Positions 46,675-58,689 of a stretch of 64,000 nucleotides of DNA are shown piece by piece; position 1 is the first letter of the stretch; each line of letters opens with the position of its first letter. The DNA is taken from contig NC_068980.1 in NCBI RefSeq assembly GCF_016808095.1, positions 12,308,888 to 12,372,887 of the forward strand, given 5' to 3'. Made by a program: the position numbers and the translations under genes. This DNA is from Vigna angularis (taxonomy: Eukaryota > Streptophyta > Magnoliopsida > Fabales > Fabaceae). The notes below the pieces were generated by a model. That model had not been told where the DNA came from, made no database searches, and worked only from the letters and a program-made list of their open reading frames with translations.

Positions 46675-49206
46675 TCATCTTCCGCGAGGATTTACCAATT
46701 GTGAGAACACTGCACTTGTGGCAGCATCTTCTGCATCATCATCTGTGAAAGAGTTTCCCCCATCAATCATATTAACACTGTTGTCAAAAGGCTCAAGACG
46801 AGTCAACTGAATTCCAGTGATGTGGTTTGTGCTGTTATCTTCAGGCTCCATGAGTGCTGATGAGGTCTCTTGAAGCTGCAAAGCATATTCAAGATTCCAC
46901 AAAACATCACCCATAGAAGGCCTATCCACTCCATACTCGGCCAAGCACTTCTCAGCTGTTTCCCCAAACTTCTTCAGAGAAGCAGGATTTACTTTCCCCA
47001 CTAGATTCTGATCCATGATCTGCTCAAGCATTCCTTTCTTCTGCCATGTCATTGCCCACTCAGCTATGTTAACCTGTTCCCTAGGAAGGACAGGGTTCAA
47101 GGCTGGTCTTGTGCACAACACTTCCATCAAAACTACTCCAAATGAATACACATCTGATTTCTCTGTAAGCTGTTGCCTTCTGAAGTATTCAGGATCAAGA
47201 TAACCGAAACTACCTTTGACAGCAGTGCTCACATGAGTCTGATCAAGAGCAGGACCAGTTTTGGAGAGGCCAAAGTCAGCAACCTTGGCAACAAAGTTAT
47301 CATCTAAGAGGATGTTAGTTGTCTTTACATCGCGGTGAATTATGCTTAGAGATGCTCCCGTGTGGAGATAATGAAGACCTCTTGCTGCTCCAATGCAAAT
47401 TTCGAGCCGTTGCTTCCATGACAGTGGTGGTAGGTCTGTTCCATATAAATGACTCCTGAGAGGTCCATTCGCCATGTATTCATATACAAGAACCATTTCA
47501 GATCTCTCATCACAATAGCCAATGAGGGACACAAGGTGGCGATGGCGAAGCTTGGATAACATCTCAATTTCTGTTCTGAATTCGGCAAGACCTTGTTCCG
47601 ATCTGGGGTTCCCCCTTTTAACAGCGACACTGGTCCCATCTTCAAGTGTTCCTTTATAAACCCTTCCAAAGCCACCGACACCAAGAAGCAGCTTCTCATC
47701 AAACTTGTTGGTTGCATCGAGGATCTCTTGAACAGTGAAGATCCGTCCGAGATTTGACGAAGCTAAAGAAATGCAGCTTGCAGTTGCACTCTTCTGAGAT
47801 GTTGTTGACATTTTTGTCATGGTCTGAGAGTTTCCATACAAGGGTAAAGGCAACCAAGAATGACCTTGTTCAGTAGACTTTGATTTGTATCTCACCATGC
47901 AGCAGTAACACAAACCAAGCAAAGCTATGGCAGCCACAACTCCAATAGAAGAACCTACTATTATCCCCGTCTTGCTTTTACTTGATGATGAACTGGGAAG
48001 GAGACTCTCAACTGAAGAAAGTCCATCCAAGCTCTTGAATGAATTACTGATCTTTATAACCTCCAATCCATTCATAGTGGCATTTGTGATATCTGCCATT
48101 GTATCAGGACCAACACTCACTGTCAAAATGTTGGAGTCTGCTGAGGCATTGGAAACAAAGTCCTTATAGTAAGGCACAGACAAATCATTAGTTATGGATG
48201 AGAGGTCAAGGCTTCCAAGAGCTATGTCAGTATTGATGAACAAATTGAATACTAGAGTGTTGAGAGACTTGCTAAAAATATCACAAAAGTGCACCCGAAT
48301 GAAATAGGAGAAGTTTGGATCCACAGTAAAGACCCAAGTGATGTTGAAATTTGAATTGGCCACATTTGCATCCCCCATTGCTTCAGAAGTGGCATAGATC
48401 CAATTGGGTGCTGTCTCAGGTGTAACACCCGGATGATACTTAATGCTGGAAGGGTTAACAGACACATTAGTGACTGAACTATTCACATGGAGGTATTTCT
48501 GATCATTCTCCCAAGTCCTTCCCAGGGTGTCATTCTGGGGAGTGAGCAAGGGACCTCCCACGTTTAAGCGATAAACAGTCTCAAAAGCAAGTTCAGAAAG
48601 GCCATTGAATGGTGCGGTTGGGTTAAGGGCCAATGCCTGATCAACAAACAAGTCATTTGGCATTGAAACAACTTCAATTGCATTGACGAAAGCTACTGCC
48701 GAACCATTTGAAGGAATGAAGGTGACAGTTAAGGTATCAGAGGTAACATTGATGGCATACTCCCTAAACATATATGAACCATTGTAGTTCCTAAAGGAGA
48801 AGTTGCACAAGAGGACAAAATCATCAGTGACCACTGTTATAACAGCTTCAGTCAAATTATGGGCTGAGTTGGTAAGAGGGGAAAAATATAGCCTCAGCCA
48901 GTGCCTACCTTCATCAACCTTAAACCTATAAGACGCTTTCTCAGTGAAAATCCTAGCTGATTGATATATTGGGAAAGGGACGCTAGAATTTGAACTAGCA
49001 ACAACAGAATTCGAGGTTTTCAACTCCGGTGAAGAATGCTGTGAATCAGGGACGAAGGTGCGATCTTGGAAAGTGATACTTTGGGAGGAACCACAAGTAA
49101 TTAGATAATTATTACTAGGAGTGAATGTAGCAGACGAACCATTCACCAAAAACAAATAAACAACAAAAACAAAGGAAACCCACTTTACAAGTTTCATCAT
49201 CACCAT
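46675..49206 (-). CDS. THE1: THESEUS1-type CrRLK1L receptor kinase
   Basis: 843 residues in one exon from the ATG at 49206. The frame is open for 20 more codons, but only from a TTG. A signal peptide (1-26, ending NGSSA) is followed by a malectin-like ectodomain (about 28-385) with FTPSNNYLITCGSS, RHWLRLYFSP, YRLNVGGPLL, DTLGRTWEND and ETAPNWIYA. A membrane span is at about 414-436. The kinase has the Gly loop LGVGGFGRV (508-516), Lys530, HRD with Asp626 and DFG with Asp644; the C terminus reads SAVFSQLVNPRGR. Order and residues agree with Arabidopsis THESEUS1 along the whole length. It acts at the plasma membrane as a cell-wall integrity sensor that restrains growth and is linked to RALF peptide signalling. 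All catalytic residues are present and there is no break. A probable 5' UTR intron lies upstream. Confidence 0.95.
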   Translation of the reverse strand: MVMMKLVKWVSFVFVVYLFLVNGSSATFTPSNNYLITCGSSQSITFQDRTFVPDSQHSSPELKTSNSVVASSNSSVPFPIYQSARIFTEKASYRFKVDEGRHWLRLYFSPLTNSAHNLTEAVITVVTDDFVLLCNFSFRNYNGSYMFREYAINVTSDTLTVTFIPSNGSAVAFVNAIEVVSMPNDLFVDQALALNPTAPFNGLSELAFETVYRLNVGGPLLTPQNDTLGRTWENDQKYLHVNSSVTNVSVNPSSIKYHPGVTPETAPNWIYATSEAMGDANVANSNFNITWVFTVDPNFSYFIRVHFCDIFSKSLNTLVFNLFINTDIALGSLDLSSITNDLSVPYYKDFVSNASADSNILTVSVGPDTMADITNATMNGLEVIKISNSFKSLDGLSSVESLLPSSSSSKSKTGIIVGSSIGVVAAIALLGLCYCCMVRYKSKSTEQGHSWLPLPLYGNSQTMTKMSTTSQKSATASCISLASSNLGRIFTVQEILDATNKFDEKLLLGVGGFGRVYKGTLEDGTSVAVKRGNPRSEQGLAEFRTEIEMLSKLRHRHLVSLIGYCDERSEMVLVYEYMANGPLRSHLYGTDLPPLSWKQRLEICIGAARGLHYLHTGASLSIIHRDVKTTNILLDDNFVAKVADFGLSKTGPALDQTHVSTAVKGSFGYLDPEYFRRQQLTEKSDVYSFGVVLMEVLCTRPALNPVLPREQVNIAEWAMTWQKKGMLEQIMDQNLVGKVNPASLKKFGETAEKCLAEYGVDRPSMGDVLWNLEYALQLQETSSALMEPEDNSTNHITGIQLTRLEPFDNSVNMIDGGNSFTDDDAEDAATSAVFSQLVNPRGR

Positions 49207-49315
49207 TGTAGTTCCCCAAGAATGCACCAATCCATAAAACAATTGTAAGCAATACCCTTTAAACAACCTTTAAGCCTTTTTAACCTTAGCTTTATCCCCC
49301 GAGCCACAGAAAAAC

Positions 49316-49487
49316 CTGCAACAACCTCGGATCTATCAAACTCAGAAGACAGAACCGGACATTTCCGTTACAAGCAACAGACAAAATACCATGATTGTAA
49401 TTGCAACATCACAATTGATGAGACATGAATCAACACAAGACAAACTTAGAATAAGGGTCTTAACAGGAAGCTATGCTGTGTACTTAC
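49316..49487 (-). other. Probable intron in the 5' UTR of the THESEUS1-type gene
   Basis: On the minus strand a strong donor (GGTAAGTACAC, intron starting 49487) pairs with a pyrimidine-rich region and the acceptor TTGTTGCAG ending 49316, about 110 bp before the ATG. Confidence 0.55.
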
Positions 49488-50640
49488 CCTTTAAGCCGTG
49501 AATAAACTTGCTTCTGCCAAAGTGATTAACTTGGCTCAGAGTCTGAAACAAAATGCGACCCAATTAAGATTACGTGAACCCCATCACCGAAATCCCATCA
49601 AGTTTAGCTTTTTAGTGTGGCCGCATTGCAAACACCTTTTCCAGGCTGTTGATTAGGCTGTCAATTACAGTGGGAAAAAGTGGACCCCAGAAAGAGAAAA
49701 TAAGAATAAAAATCAAAAAGTGCTATCAAAGCTTCAAACTTGCAGGTTGAAACTCCCGTACAACCAGCTGTTACTCGAAGATTCTGTGGTGTGGTGTAGT
49801 TTTCAAAACTCAGAATCTTCGTAACCAAAGTAACAAAATGAAGAAAATAAACAAATAAATAAATAAACAACGGAAGGAAGTTTAGGAATTGAGGCTTACA
49901 ACTACTAAAAAGGTTCTATAGTATACAATATGATATGAATCAAATGACAATATATTAATAATTGTGATTTGAAGTCTAAAGGAAGAAGAAAAACAAAAGA
50001 ACATGGCTTGGAAGAAGATGGTTGTTGCGCTGGGTTCAACGATAAGTGGGACCCACTTTAACGCGGCTTCAAGATAGAGAAGGGTCGGAGGTTGATAAAA
50101 CAACATATCAGAAACTCTTAACACAGTTAACTTAGCTTTCTACCATGGCTAAAAGGTTTCTCTGGAGTAAATTATTATTCTACAATTTTTGTTTTTCACT
50201 ATGCATTTCTTCTTATTTATTTTAATTTTAAAAATAAGAACATCTGTGTCAAAAAAGCTTTCTTGTTCTTTTGGATATGTTTGTCTCATTCACTATCTCA
50301 CAGCAATGTCAACAAACCTTTAAATTATGCAGTTACATCCCTCGGTGTAAGATTGTTGCACAGGTTTAATTTATGTTTAATTATTTAGGGATTATTTAGT
50401 TTGAATTTGATTTTTATATACTGTTCATGTGAAGATTTTTATATTGTTAATTGATTACAATATATTTAAAGTAATTATAGAAATTAACTACTGTAATGTA
50501 ATATATGAAGTATACCGAAATTGATTATCATTATATAGGTACTAATAGGTCATATTGTTTTACAAATATATGGCATTAATGATTAATTATTGTGTTTTTG
50601 ATTAGCTAAAATATATTGCACTAGGTTAATCAATGGACGT
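49488..50640. other. Upstream region of the THESEUS1-type gene
   Basis: Contains the probable first non-coding exon and the promoter of the minus-strand gene. No TATA box could be chosen with confidence. Short frames here lack any recognisable domain. Confidence 0.45.
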
Positions 50641-51009
50641 GGCTATCACAAACCTTATAAGTAGATAACTGATAAGTATCCAGGTAGAATCATCTTTTAC
50701 TATCCCAATAAAATATAGACCTCAAACATAACTGACGACCGACCCCTGGACCAATTCAACCGAAACATTTTGGCGTTTAATGTGGGGCCGAGCGGCATCC
50801 CCATGAAGCCATGTAGAACCAGACGCGCGCTCGGTCTCGACATCGCTACTTCGGATCGACACCAGGTTTTGCAATATAATTCCTAAAGGCATGTCTTTTG
50901 TTTTAACAACTTTCAGGAACGTTCAGTCCTACATCCAAAGGTTCTAGTTTTCATTATAATTTACAAATTATAATATAGTTGTTTAACTCATATTTGTGAG
51001 TAAAAATAT

Positions 51010-51400
51010 CCTGGACAGGAAGGTACAGAGTTGCGTTCAACCTTGTCAGGTTCTACCAACTCTTAAATTATAAAATATTATGCACAGAGAGTTGTGTGCG
51101 TTCAACTGTCACGTTCTACCGACTCTTAATTTTAAATTATAAAATATTATGCACAGGATGGTTCAAAGCTGCGTTCAACCTCTACCAACTCTTAATTTCT
51201 AAATTATAAAATATTATGCACATGACTTGTCAAGTTCTACCAACTCTTAGTTTTACGTTCAACCTTGTGAGGTTCTAACCACTCTTAATTTTAAATTATA
51301 AAAATTATAAAATATTATGCACTGCGTTCAACCTTGTCAGGTTCAACCGTGTAAGGTTCTAACGACTCTTAATTTTAAATTATAAAATATTATGTGCAGG
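51010..51400. repeat. Imperfect tandem repeat, array A
   Basis: About five irregular units of the pattern ggttctaccaactcttaa, then attataaaatattatgca and gcgttcaaccttgtca, with unit lengths varying from about 60 to 90 bp. Confidence 0.75.
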
Positions 51401-51432
51401 AAGGTTAAAACCTCAACTTGGTCAGGTTATAA

Positions 51433-51897
51433 TGGTCGCTTGGGGGAAGTCAGAAAAATGACTTCAGAAATCCCCACTCAACGCAGGAAGTCAGAAAAAT
51501 GACTCTTGCCTCAAGACTGCTCGGGGGAAGTCAGAAAAATGACTTGAGAAATACTCGCTCAACGTAGGAAGTAAGAAAAATGACTCTTGCCTCAAGCCGC
51601 TCGGGGGAAGTCAGAAAAATGGCTTCAGAAATCCCCGCTCAACGTAGGAAGTCAGAAAAATGATTCCTGCCTCAAGCCGCTCGGGGGAAGTCAGAAAAAT
51701 GGCTTCAGAAATCCCCGCTCAACGCAGGAAGTCAGAAAAATGACTCCTGCCTCAAGCCGCTCGGGGGAAAGTCAGAAAAATGGCTTCAGAAATCCCCGCT
51801 CAACGTAGGAAGTCAGAAAAATGACTCCTGCCTCAAGCCGCTCGGGGGAAGTCAGAAGAATGGCTTCAGAAATCCCCGCTCAACGCAGAAAGTTCGA
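51433..51897. repeat. Tandem repeat of ~81-bp units, array B
   Basis: Six units, each beginning gctcgggggaagtcagaaaa and running through cagaaatccccgctcaacg to actcctgcctcaagcc. The internal gaagtcagaaaaatg occurs twice per unit. An open frame across part of it (51587-51808) is a by-product of the repeat. Confidence 0.9.
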
Positions 51898-52414
51898 AAA
51901 AGAACTCTTATCAGTCAACTACTCAACAGGTTCAGCTTTGTCAGGTTCCAATGCCTTTTCATTATAAAAATAAATATTGAAGCGTTTACTTTATTTAAAA
52001 GCATATTTTTTGGAGTGAAAATCCCGTGTAGAGGAAGAGAACTAGTCTAAGGAACATATCCAAAGAGAACTCCTAGAGTTTGCCACTCGGAACACAGAGT
52101 AATTCGGTACATAGAGTAATGAAGACTTAAAGCATCAAAGATAGACTCCCTAAATACAACGTGATTAATAAAGAGCTTGCTCGGACTTGGGGGGCTTATG
52201 TACTATATGAATTAGACAACTGATGTCCAGGTACAATCATCTTTTACTATCCCAACAAAATATAAACCTCTTTATGAAACATATCTCACTTGAGCGTCAG
52301 AGTGTCTTCTACAGGTCAACAACCCATTGGAGTGGATCGCGTTCTCGAAAAGGATTGAAGATAAAAAAAAAAGTAAAAAAGACAACCGACTCTCCAAACA
52401 ATTCAACCGAAACA

Positions 52415-53260
52415 ACTATTTTAGTATATACAGTAAATTCCAATTAAGCAATGATATAAAAGGAACTTGTGAAACTCGTAATATACTCTGATTAAATAGT
52501 TTAACTCAATTCTTGTCTTATGTGTAAATCTTTTATACATGAATATAGGAATATATTTCGATACAATATTTTTTTATAGGTTTTTGAAGAATTTGATTAC
52601 ATCTTTTTAATGTAAAATATGATTGTAAATGGGACACCCTCATTAAGAGTGTAATAATGCTTAAAGTTATATTTAAATTCAGATAAAATGGATTATAATC
52701 TTTTTTAATCTTCTTAATTCTTTCTTTTACTTTTAATTCTGTATATTATTTTGTTTTCATTGGTGTAATTGTGTTTTCTAATTATACATTTATTTTATTA
52801 AAAATATTAAAATTTTAACAAAGTATACAAGTTTTAAATATCAATTCATTTTTTCTGTAACAGTGGGAAACGAAAACCTGTTTTTGCTTGCATTGACAGT
52901 GACTTTTGGCAACATTTTTTCGTCCAAATTTCCGTTTTATCTGAATCTTGACCTTTTATAGTTTTTCAAGTCAACTGTCAGATTAGGTAAGAATTTTTTT
53001 TTTCCTATAATAAAGTTTAATTAAAAAAACCCTAAATATACCTTCTCATATTTCATTTTCAAAAGTCAATTTCTCAAAGTTGTATAACTGTTTTTGGACC
53101 GAAGGACGGGTTAGAATTATGAATTTTGACTAATTTTTTCTTTTTTAATTTTGTAAGTTTTTTAAGAGGAGAATGAATTTTTTTACAGAAGAATAAAAAA
53201 TTATAATAATAAAAAAATTAAATTAATTAATTAAAAATATTGAGACTAGCTTTAATTTAA
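52415..53260. other. AT-rich intergenic sequence, no gene seen
   Basis: No coding signal or element terminus was recognised. Confidence 0.5.
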
Positions 53261-53265
53261 TTAGG

Positions 53266-55774
53266 TGTAACATCCCGAAAATACAATAATAAACTATATA
53301 ATAGAATTAATTACATTTAATAATAAACCAGTATAGTCTTATACTAATCAAGCGTACCATTTTGGTCGAACGACTTTACATAGAGTTCCAAAAGTAAACA
53401 GTACAAGATTAAGGGAAACATGACCGAACAGCTTACAAAAGTCAAAGTATCGATCGATCAGATAACAAGAAAGGAAAGGAAGTGACCGAACAGTCACCTC
53501 ATGCTAAGCTACTAACTACTAACCGAACGTCCTACTGTTCGGCCTTTACTTCAACTTCTACGAGGTTCGCATCTTCCAAATTTTCTTCTTCCAACACATC
53601 CTCCAACAGTGCGTCCGCTTCTGCTCACATCCACACGGATGATCATTGCAACGACAATACGGACGTATAAAACAAGACACGACAGAAACACATGGTAAGC
53701 TTATGTAATTTAATTCATGCTTCAACATATAAATTAAACAATCCAACACAAGAACATTTCAACATAAGTATTATTACAACGCCTATCACTAGACCGACCG
53801 TCCGGATTGTATGAAATCTGTGTAGCTACAGGCGTTCGTGCACCCAGGTGATGTAGTAACTGGGATACACTCAACAGCTGCCACCCGAGGTTAGCCCTAT
53901 CTGTCCAAAGTACCCCTAAGGACTAGGACCTCCTGCCGTTCCCACACATGACCTACCCTCCTCTATGTGAAGACGAGTACTCACGGAACATCAGGATGAA
54001 CGACCAGCTTAGCATGCCCACAATCATACTTTACCAAAATCCAATATTCATACATGAGTCGTTCCTCCCCGGAACGCTCGACCATAATTCACAACATTTC
54101 CCAATCACATTTTCTTCATCTTTCATTAATAAATATCTCGGTGGACTATCTCGTACAAAGATTCCAACAAACTTTAAAATGACGAACGTTCAACCCGAAC
54201 TTAAAACTGGGCCGAACGCATAGAGTGAGACCGGGAGATCTTCAAATTTGAGAATAGATTAAGATCAAGGATTAACATCGGATTTTAAGAAGGATGACGA
54301 GCGTAACAATATATACCAAGAAACGAATGGGACGAACGTCGATTTCAACGTTGAGCCAGTTAGAGGAATCGACTCTTGAGGATTCTATCTGAACATTTAA
54401 AAGACCGGACAAAGAACGATGACTCCAGAGAGAAATCACTGAATAATAATATTTCAAGGCACGAAGAATAATACTTAGAATTTCTCTCGTCAGAAGAAAA
54501 CGAACGTTTATGAATATTTAGTTTTAGTTGAATTTAGTATCAGAATCTAGGTGACAATCGAAGACTAGACACTGTAGCGAGCGAACCCTAGAGGACTTGA
54601 ATGAATGCTCATATAAAGAATTTAAATTAAGAAGATAGAATGAGTGTCGGGTGTGAGACCAAACACTTCCTCAGGACAAACACTTGGTATAAAACCAATT
54701 GATACTAACGAATATGAAAGAAGATAGATAATTGTACCAAGACATTATTAAAGTATTATTTTAAGGATACTCAACTATCTCATAGCAGGATATCAAGGTA
54801 GAGCTATGCTTGGCCGAATGCTCAAGCACATGAGTTCAAAGTGTAGACGCTCGCCCTCCATCAGGATTCTTCCCAAATGAAAGGATCCACTACTAACCAA
54901 ATTTTCGATAAAACCGAACGGTTAAAGACTGTTCAGTAAAGAACGTTACTTTCTTAGGGGAAATATATTATCAGAATTAATATTATTCGAATTCATTTCT
55001 CAACATATAGTTTTCACATTTTTATACTTTCATACCCAAATCAATATTCCATATCTTATGCCACCAAATCATAGAATTTGCATACATTTCATGCATTATA
55101 ACATAGTACAATCATTTTTTTTTCATATCAAATCAAGTCAACGAACGTTCATTTCAACACATGGTCATATAAATTAAATTAATAAGCTTCCCTTACCTGG
55201 ATACGTGATTGAACGTCCTAAGAGTAGGTTTTTTTTTGGTTCGTCCGACTACAATCCTTCTACCCTCAACGATCACTTAACTCTTCCAACTAAACCGAAC
55301 AACATCAAAATCAACAATAACTTAGACTACACCCCTGCATGCAACCAGAACTTGGTTTGCATGTAACAAAAGAACGAACGGCTAAGGGGAAGGAACTTAC
55401 CAGTTTCAGAACTCGAAGCTGTTCGGTTCAAATTGAAGCCTGGGACGCCGGGAGTGCTCCTACGGTGCCTGAACGGTGATCGGAAAGGAGAAAAGGTGAG
55501 TTTTGGTAGAGAGAAGGGAGAGGTTCTAGAGAGAAGAAGGAGAAATGGAAGATCATATTTTTGGAGAAGAAGAGTGCATGCAGCGTGTGACGCGGATTTC
55601 AGAAAAATCAGTTTTGTTTAAAAACGAACGTCCGCTCTCCTGCTTACACCTGCATTCCACTATCTGATTTTTGGATCCTCGTTTCTTGACACCTGGCGTC
55701 CGCACAGAGGGTTTTGTATGCGTTTTAAATGACTGAAGGAGGGGTTTTGGATTTGGTTTTTCCGAGGTCTGACA
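53266..55774 (-). mobile_element. Solo LTR of a Ty3/gypsy-like family, copy 2
   Basis: 2509 bp, starting TGTAACATCCCG and ending GGTCTGACA, flanked by a perfect 5-bp duplication, TTAGG (53261-53265 and 55775-55779). A single LTR between matching target copies shows recombination between the two original LTRs. It shares blocks with copy 1, including tgctcacatccacacggatg and gactaggacctcctgcc. Its middle contains scattered ccgaacg/cgttcgg motifs in place of the hairpin array of copy 1. The minus orientation is inferred from copy 3. Confidence 0.85.
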
Positions 55775-55913
55775 TTAGGAAGAAAAAATAAAAAAATAGT
55801 TTAAGTGTAAATAAATTTTTAAAATGAGTATAATTCCAATTTTAGTTTTATAATATAGTTAAAAATAAAATCTGTTATTATTACAATGTTTTTAAAAAAA
55901 AGTAAACACAGAA

Positions 55914-55957
<44 letters not shown>

Positions 55958-56144
55958 TGACACACACGTGTGTAATTTCATTATATTGTTCTGTAATATT
56001 AATATGTTATTATGATGAGTTAGTTATTTAACAATTTTATCTCGAAAAAATAAAAATTAAAAAATGGTTTAACTTCAATTCATACAATTATAGCTAGGAT
56101 TAAAGATTAATTTTAAATTTGAAAATTGATGTCTAACTTAATTA
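55775..56144. repeat. Spacer with (AT)n microsatellite
   Basis: The (TA)n run is at about 55918-55951; otherwise AT-rich spacer between two LTRs of the same family in opposite orientation. Confidence 0.8.
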
Positions 56145-58680
56145 CGTAAAGACCTAGAAAATAGTATTTTAGAGGTGGTAATAATTTAAAAATAGTGAGA
56201 GTAGATTATTTTAATATTAAATGATTTTAATATAAATAGTTTTTTTATAAAATGAATTTCATTATTTTAAAACACATTATTTCTCTAAAAACTAGAGTTT
56301 TCTAACTTTTGTGTAAGGGTTCTTCTTTCCTAGTTGTCTGATTGAAGAACCAACATTGTAGAATTGATCTCTGTGGTGAGCTCTTCAATATAGACCGATC
56401 ATTTTCTTTGTTGGAGTAAGTTGAGTTTTCAACCCTTTTCCTTGATTTGTTCTTATACCTATTACATGTAGGTCCCGCTTTACATATGTCCTTTGAGTTT
56501 TCAGTTTGAGTATCTGTTGATAAGTGGTTCTAATGATGTACCCTAATTGTGTTTCTATTATTCGTATGAGTGGATAGAGCTTCCTTGGCTTTTGGAGCTG
56601 TTTCTGGATCCCTAGGGCTGTTTGGTCATCTGTCAAGTAAGAGGAGCTAGTTACTTTGCTTTTAACTAATAGTTATGTTTTAAATTATGTTTGTGTGATT
56701 GTATAATAATTGAATTCAGTAATTTAGTTGCCTCTTGAAATTTGACTTGTTGAGTTACTTGATGAAGTTGGGTAAGTTGAGTGAAATTTGATGAATTCTT
56801 GTATGTAGTCTATTTGTTGATATTGTACTTGATTCTTAATCAGTAGAGAATATTAGTTTGGTTATTTTGATTTGGTTAATTGTTATTGAACTTTGGTTGG
56901 ATAATAGGTTAGAAGAATGGTGCGTTTTTGGTTTAAAATAAGGGTTTTTTCAAGTGAAATTCTAGAGAATGGTTTTTAAGGTACGTTCGAAGTTTGGGAA
57001 CTATTTTTAGGTGATTTAAGATTTGGCCAGCTTCTAATTTTGTAGAAATCTATTTTACATAGAGTGAAAATTGTCATGTGCATTTTTGGGTAGTTAGATG
57101 GAGCTAATGAATTGAATTATTGTTTAAATGGACGAATTTGTATTCAATTTGTGATATAAATATGTTTACTTGTGAATACCAAATTGGCCATTTGAATAGG
57201 TCTTGAGCCCATTTAGATCAAATTTTAGGTTGTTGTCAAAAACTGATAGAAATAATCGATTATCAGACTAGATAATCGGTTATTTCAATCAGCAATTCTT
57301 TTTCTCTTTAAGACTCTCTAGAATAATCTATTATCCTATTTGATAATCAATTATCTCAATAAGAGTTCTTTCCTTGCTTGAAATCTCTCTGAAAAAATAA
57401 TTGGTTATTTTAGGCATAGTTCATTCTTTATTTGAAAGTTCTCTGGAATAATCGATTATCGAGTACGATAATTGATTATCTTAGACGAAATAACAATTTT
57501 TGATTGACTAACACCTGTTTCTTTGAGTTCTTTAATTATTTTTTGAGTGTATGTGTATGTGTGTGATGGTAAGAATGAAAGATTTGTGTTGTGAGAAGAA
57601 TCTCAAGGAGAGATTCTAGTGGATGCTTGACAGTGAGACTTAGTAAGCAAATATCTTGATATTCTACCAACTATTTAACTCATGTATAGATGAATGGGGT
57701 GGCAGAGAGAATGGTAGGAGGTCTTTACCCTAACCCTTTTGGGTCTTAGGAGTGGAAGATTAACCTCTTGGGTAGTAGGTCGACTTACCCTTATTTATAA
57801 ATTTACAGAGTATAACTACTACCATAAGTGCACACCTTTAGTGAAGTTTATGTCAACATCATATATGGAAAATTGAGTATAGAGATCATTTGTCGTATGA
57901 TTATATGTTTTATAGAAATTTGTGAATTGTTCATTTAAGTTTGATATATTAAGTTATGATATGTTAATTTCTTTGGACACTAGCTCACCCTGTTGTTTTC
58001 TTTCGTTGTTCTTGGTTTGTCGTTTGTTTCTTCTACAATGATCACCTTCTTGTTTGCCTAGTGTTTAAGTTTAGTTCTTATTGATAAAATTATTGTTAGG
58101 GTTGTTTTATTTTAGATAACTGTGATTATAGTATATTTATAAGTGGTGATAAATCTATTTTGTTTTATCAATTTTATAACGTCTTATTTTTTAGTGGTAA
58201 GCTGTCAAAATTAGGACGTTACATTTTTTATATCAGAGTAGTTCATCCTTAGAATAACCTGAGGATTTTGGATTTATCATGTCTTTCCAAGTCTAGAGTG
58301 TAAAGTTTGTGTATCTAATTGGAAGTATTAAGAAGAGAAGACCTCTTGATAAGATTAATGAGGGTGCACACTCATGACTATATCAAAGACGATTTTGCTT
58401 TCTTAATTCTGAAGTTTGAGTTTTGTTTTCATTAGTGATTCTTGTTATCCTCTTGTCTCTATGGTAGTGTTAAGTGTTTTATAGTGATAGAGGAATGCAG
58501 ATTTGAGGTTAACTTAATGTTTATACCTTTATAAGAATTGGTTAAAGCCTTTGAGACAATTTCTTGTCTCGAAAAGCGGTGATGAAGTGTGTTGAAGTTT
58601 AGGAGTTAGAAGATCAGAGTTTTGGGTTTCTATGAGATTGCAATAAAATTCTTCTATGAGATTTTATTTATGTTTTTTTT
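56145..58680 (+). mobile_element. LTR plus start of the interior, same gypsy-like family, copy 3
   Basis: The LTR runs from about 56145 (cgtaaagacctag, a decayed TGTAAGGACC end) to 58223 (TAGGACGTTACA). It is the reverse orientation of copies 1 and 2. Directly after it, tttttTATATCAGAGTAG resembles a tRNA-iMet primer site (TGGTATCAGAGC), which fixes the direction of the family. The sequence to about 58680 is probably the element's 5' untranslated interior; gag is not recognisable. An internal block at 57247-57490 repeats AATAATCGATTATC-type palindromes. Confidence 0.65.
57247..57490. repeat. Palindromic AATAATCGATTAT motifs
   Basis: Four imperfect units, each with a paired form of aataatcgattatc and gataatcgattatt a few bases apart, separated by about 55-65 bp of ttctttntttgaaagtctct-like spacer. 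Hairpin formation is possible in each. Confidence 0.75.
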
Positions 58681-58689
58681 ATGGGATCG

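Larger units (their letters stand above)
50655..52414 (+). mobile_element. Deleted Tat/Ogre-like Ty3/gypsy element with tandem arrays
   Basis: The right LTR (52199-52414) starts TGTACTATATG and ends ACCGAAACA, preceded by the polypurine tract ACTTGGGGGG. The left LTR is a shorter relative ending at 50767 with ACCGAAACA. It is followed by TTTTGGCGTTTAATGTGGGG, which resembles the TTGGCGCC-type primer site of Tat/Ogre elements. No gag or pol remains. Between the LTRs lie two tandem arrays, as often found in the untranslated region of this lineage. The left boundary and a target duplication could not be fixed. Confidence 0.6.

Noticed and set aside
49207..49266. Longer N terminus for the THESEUS1-type kinase
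   Set aside because: The extra codons begin with TTG, and the signal peptide fits the ATG at 49206.
51433..51897. Regular repeats with regular spacing, considered as a CRISPR array
   Set aside because: The units are contiguous ~81-bp tandem copies without unique spacers, in a plant genome.
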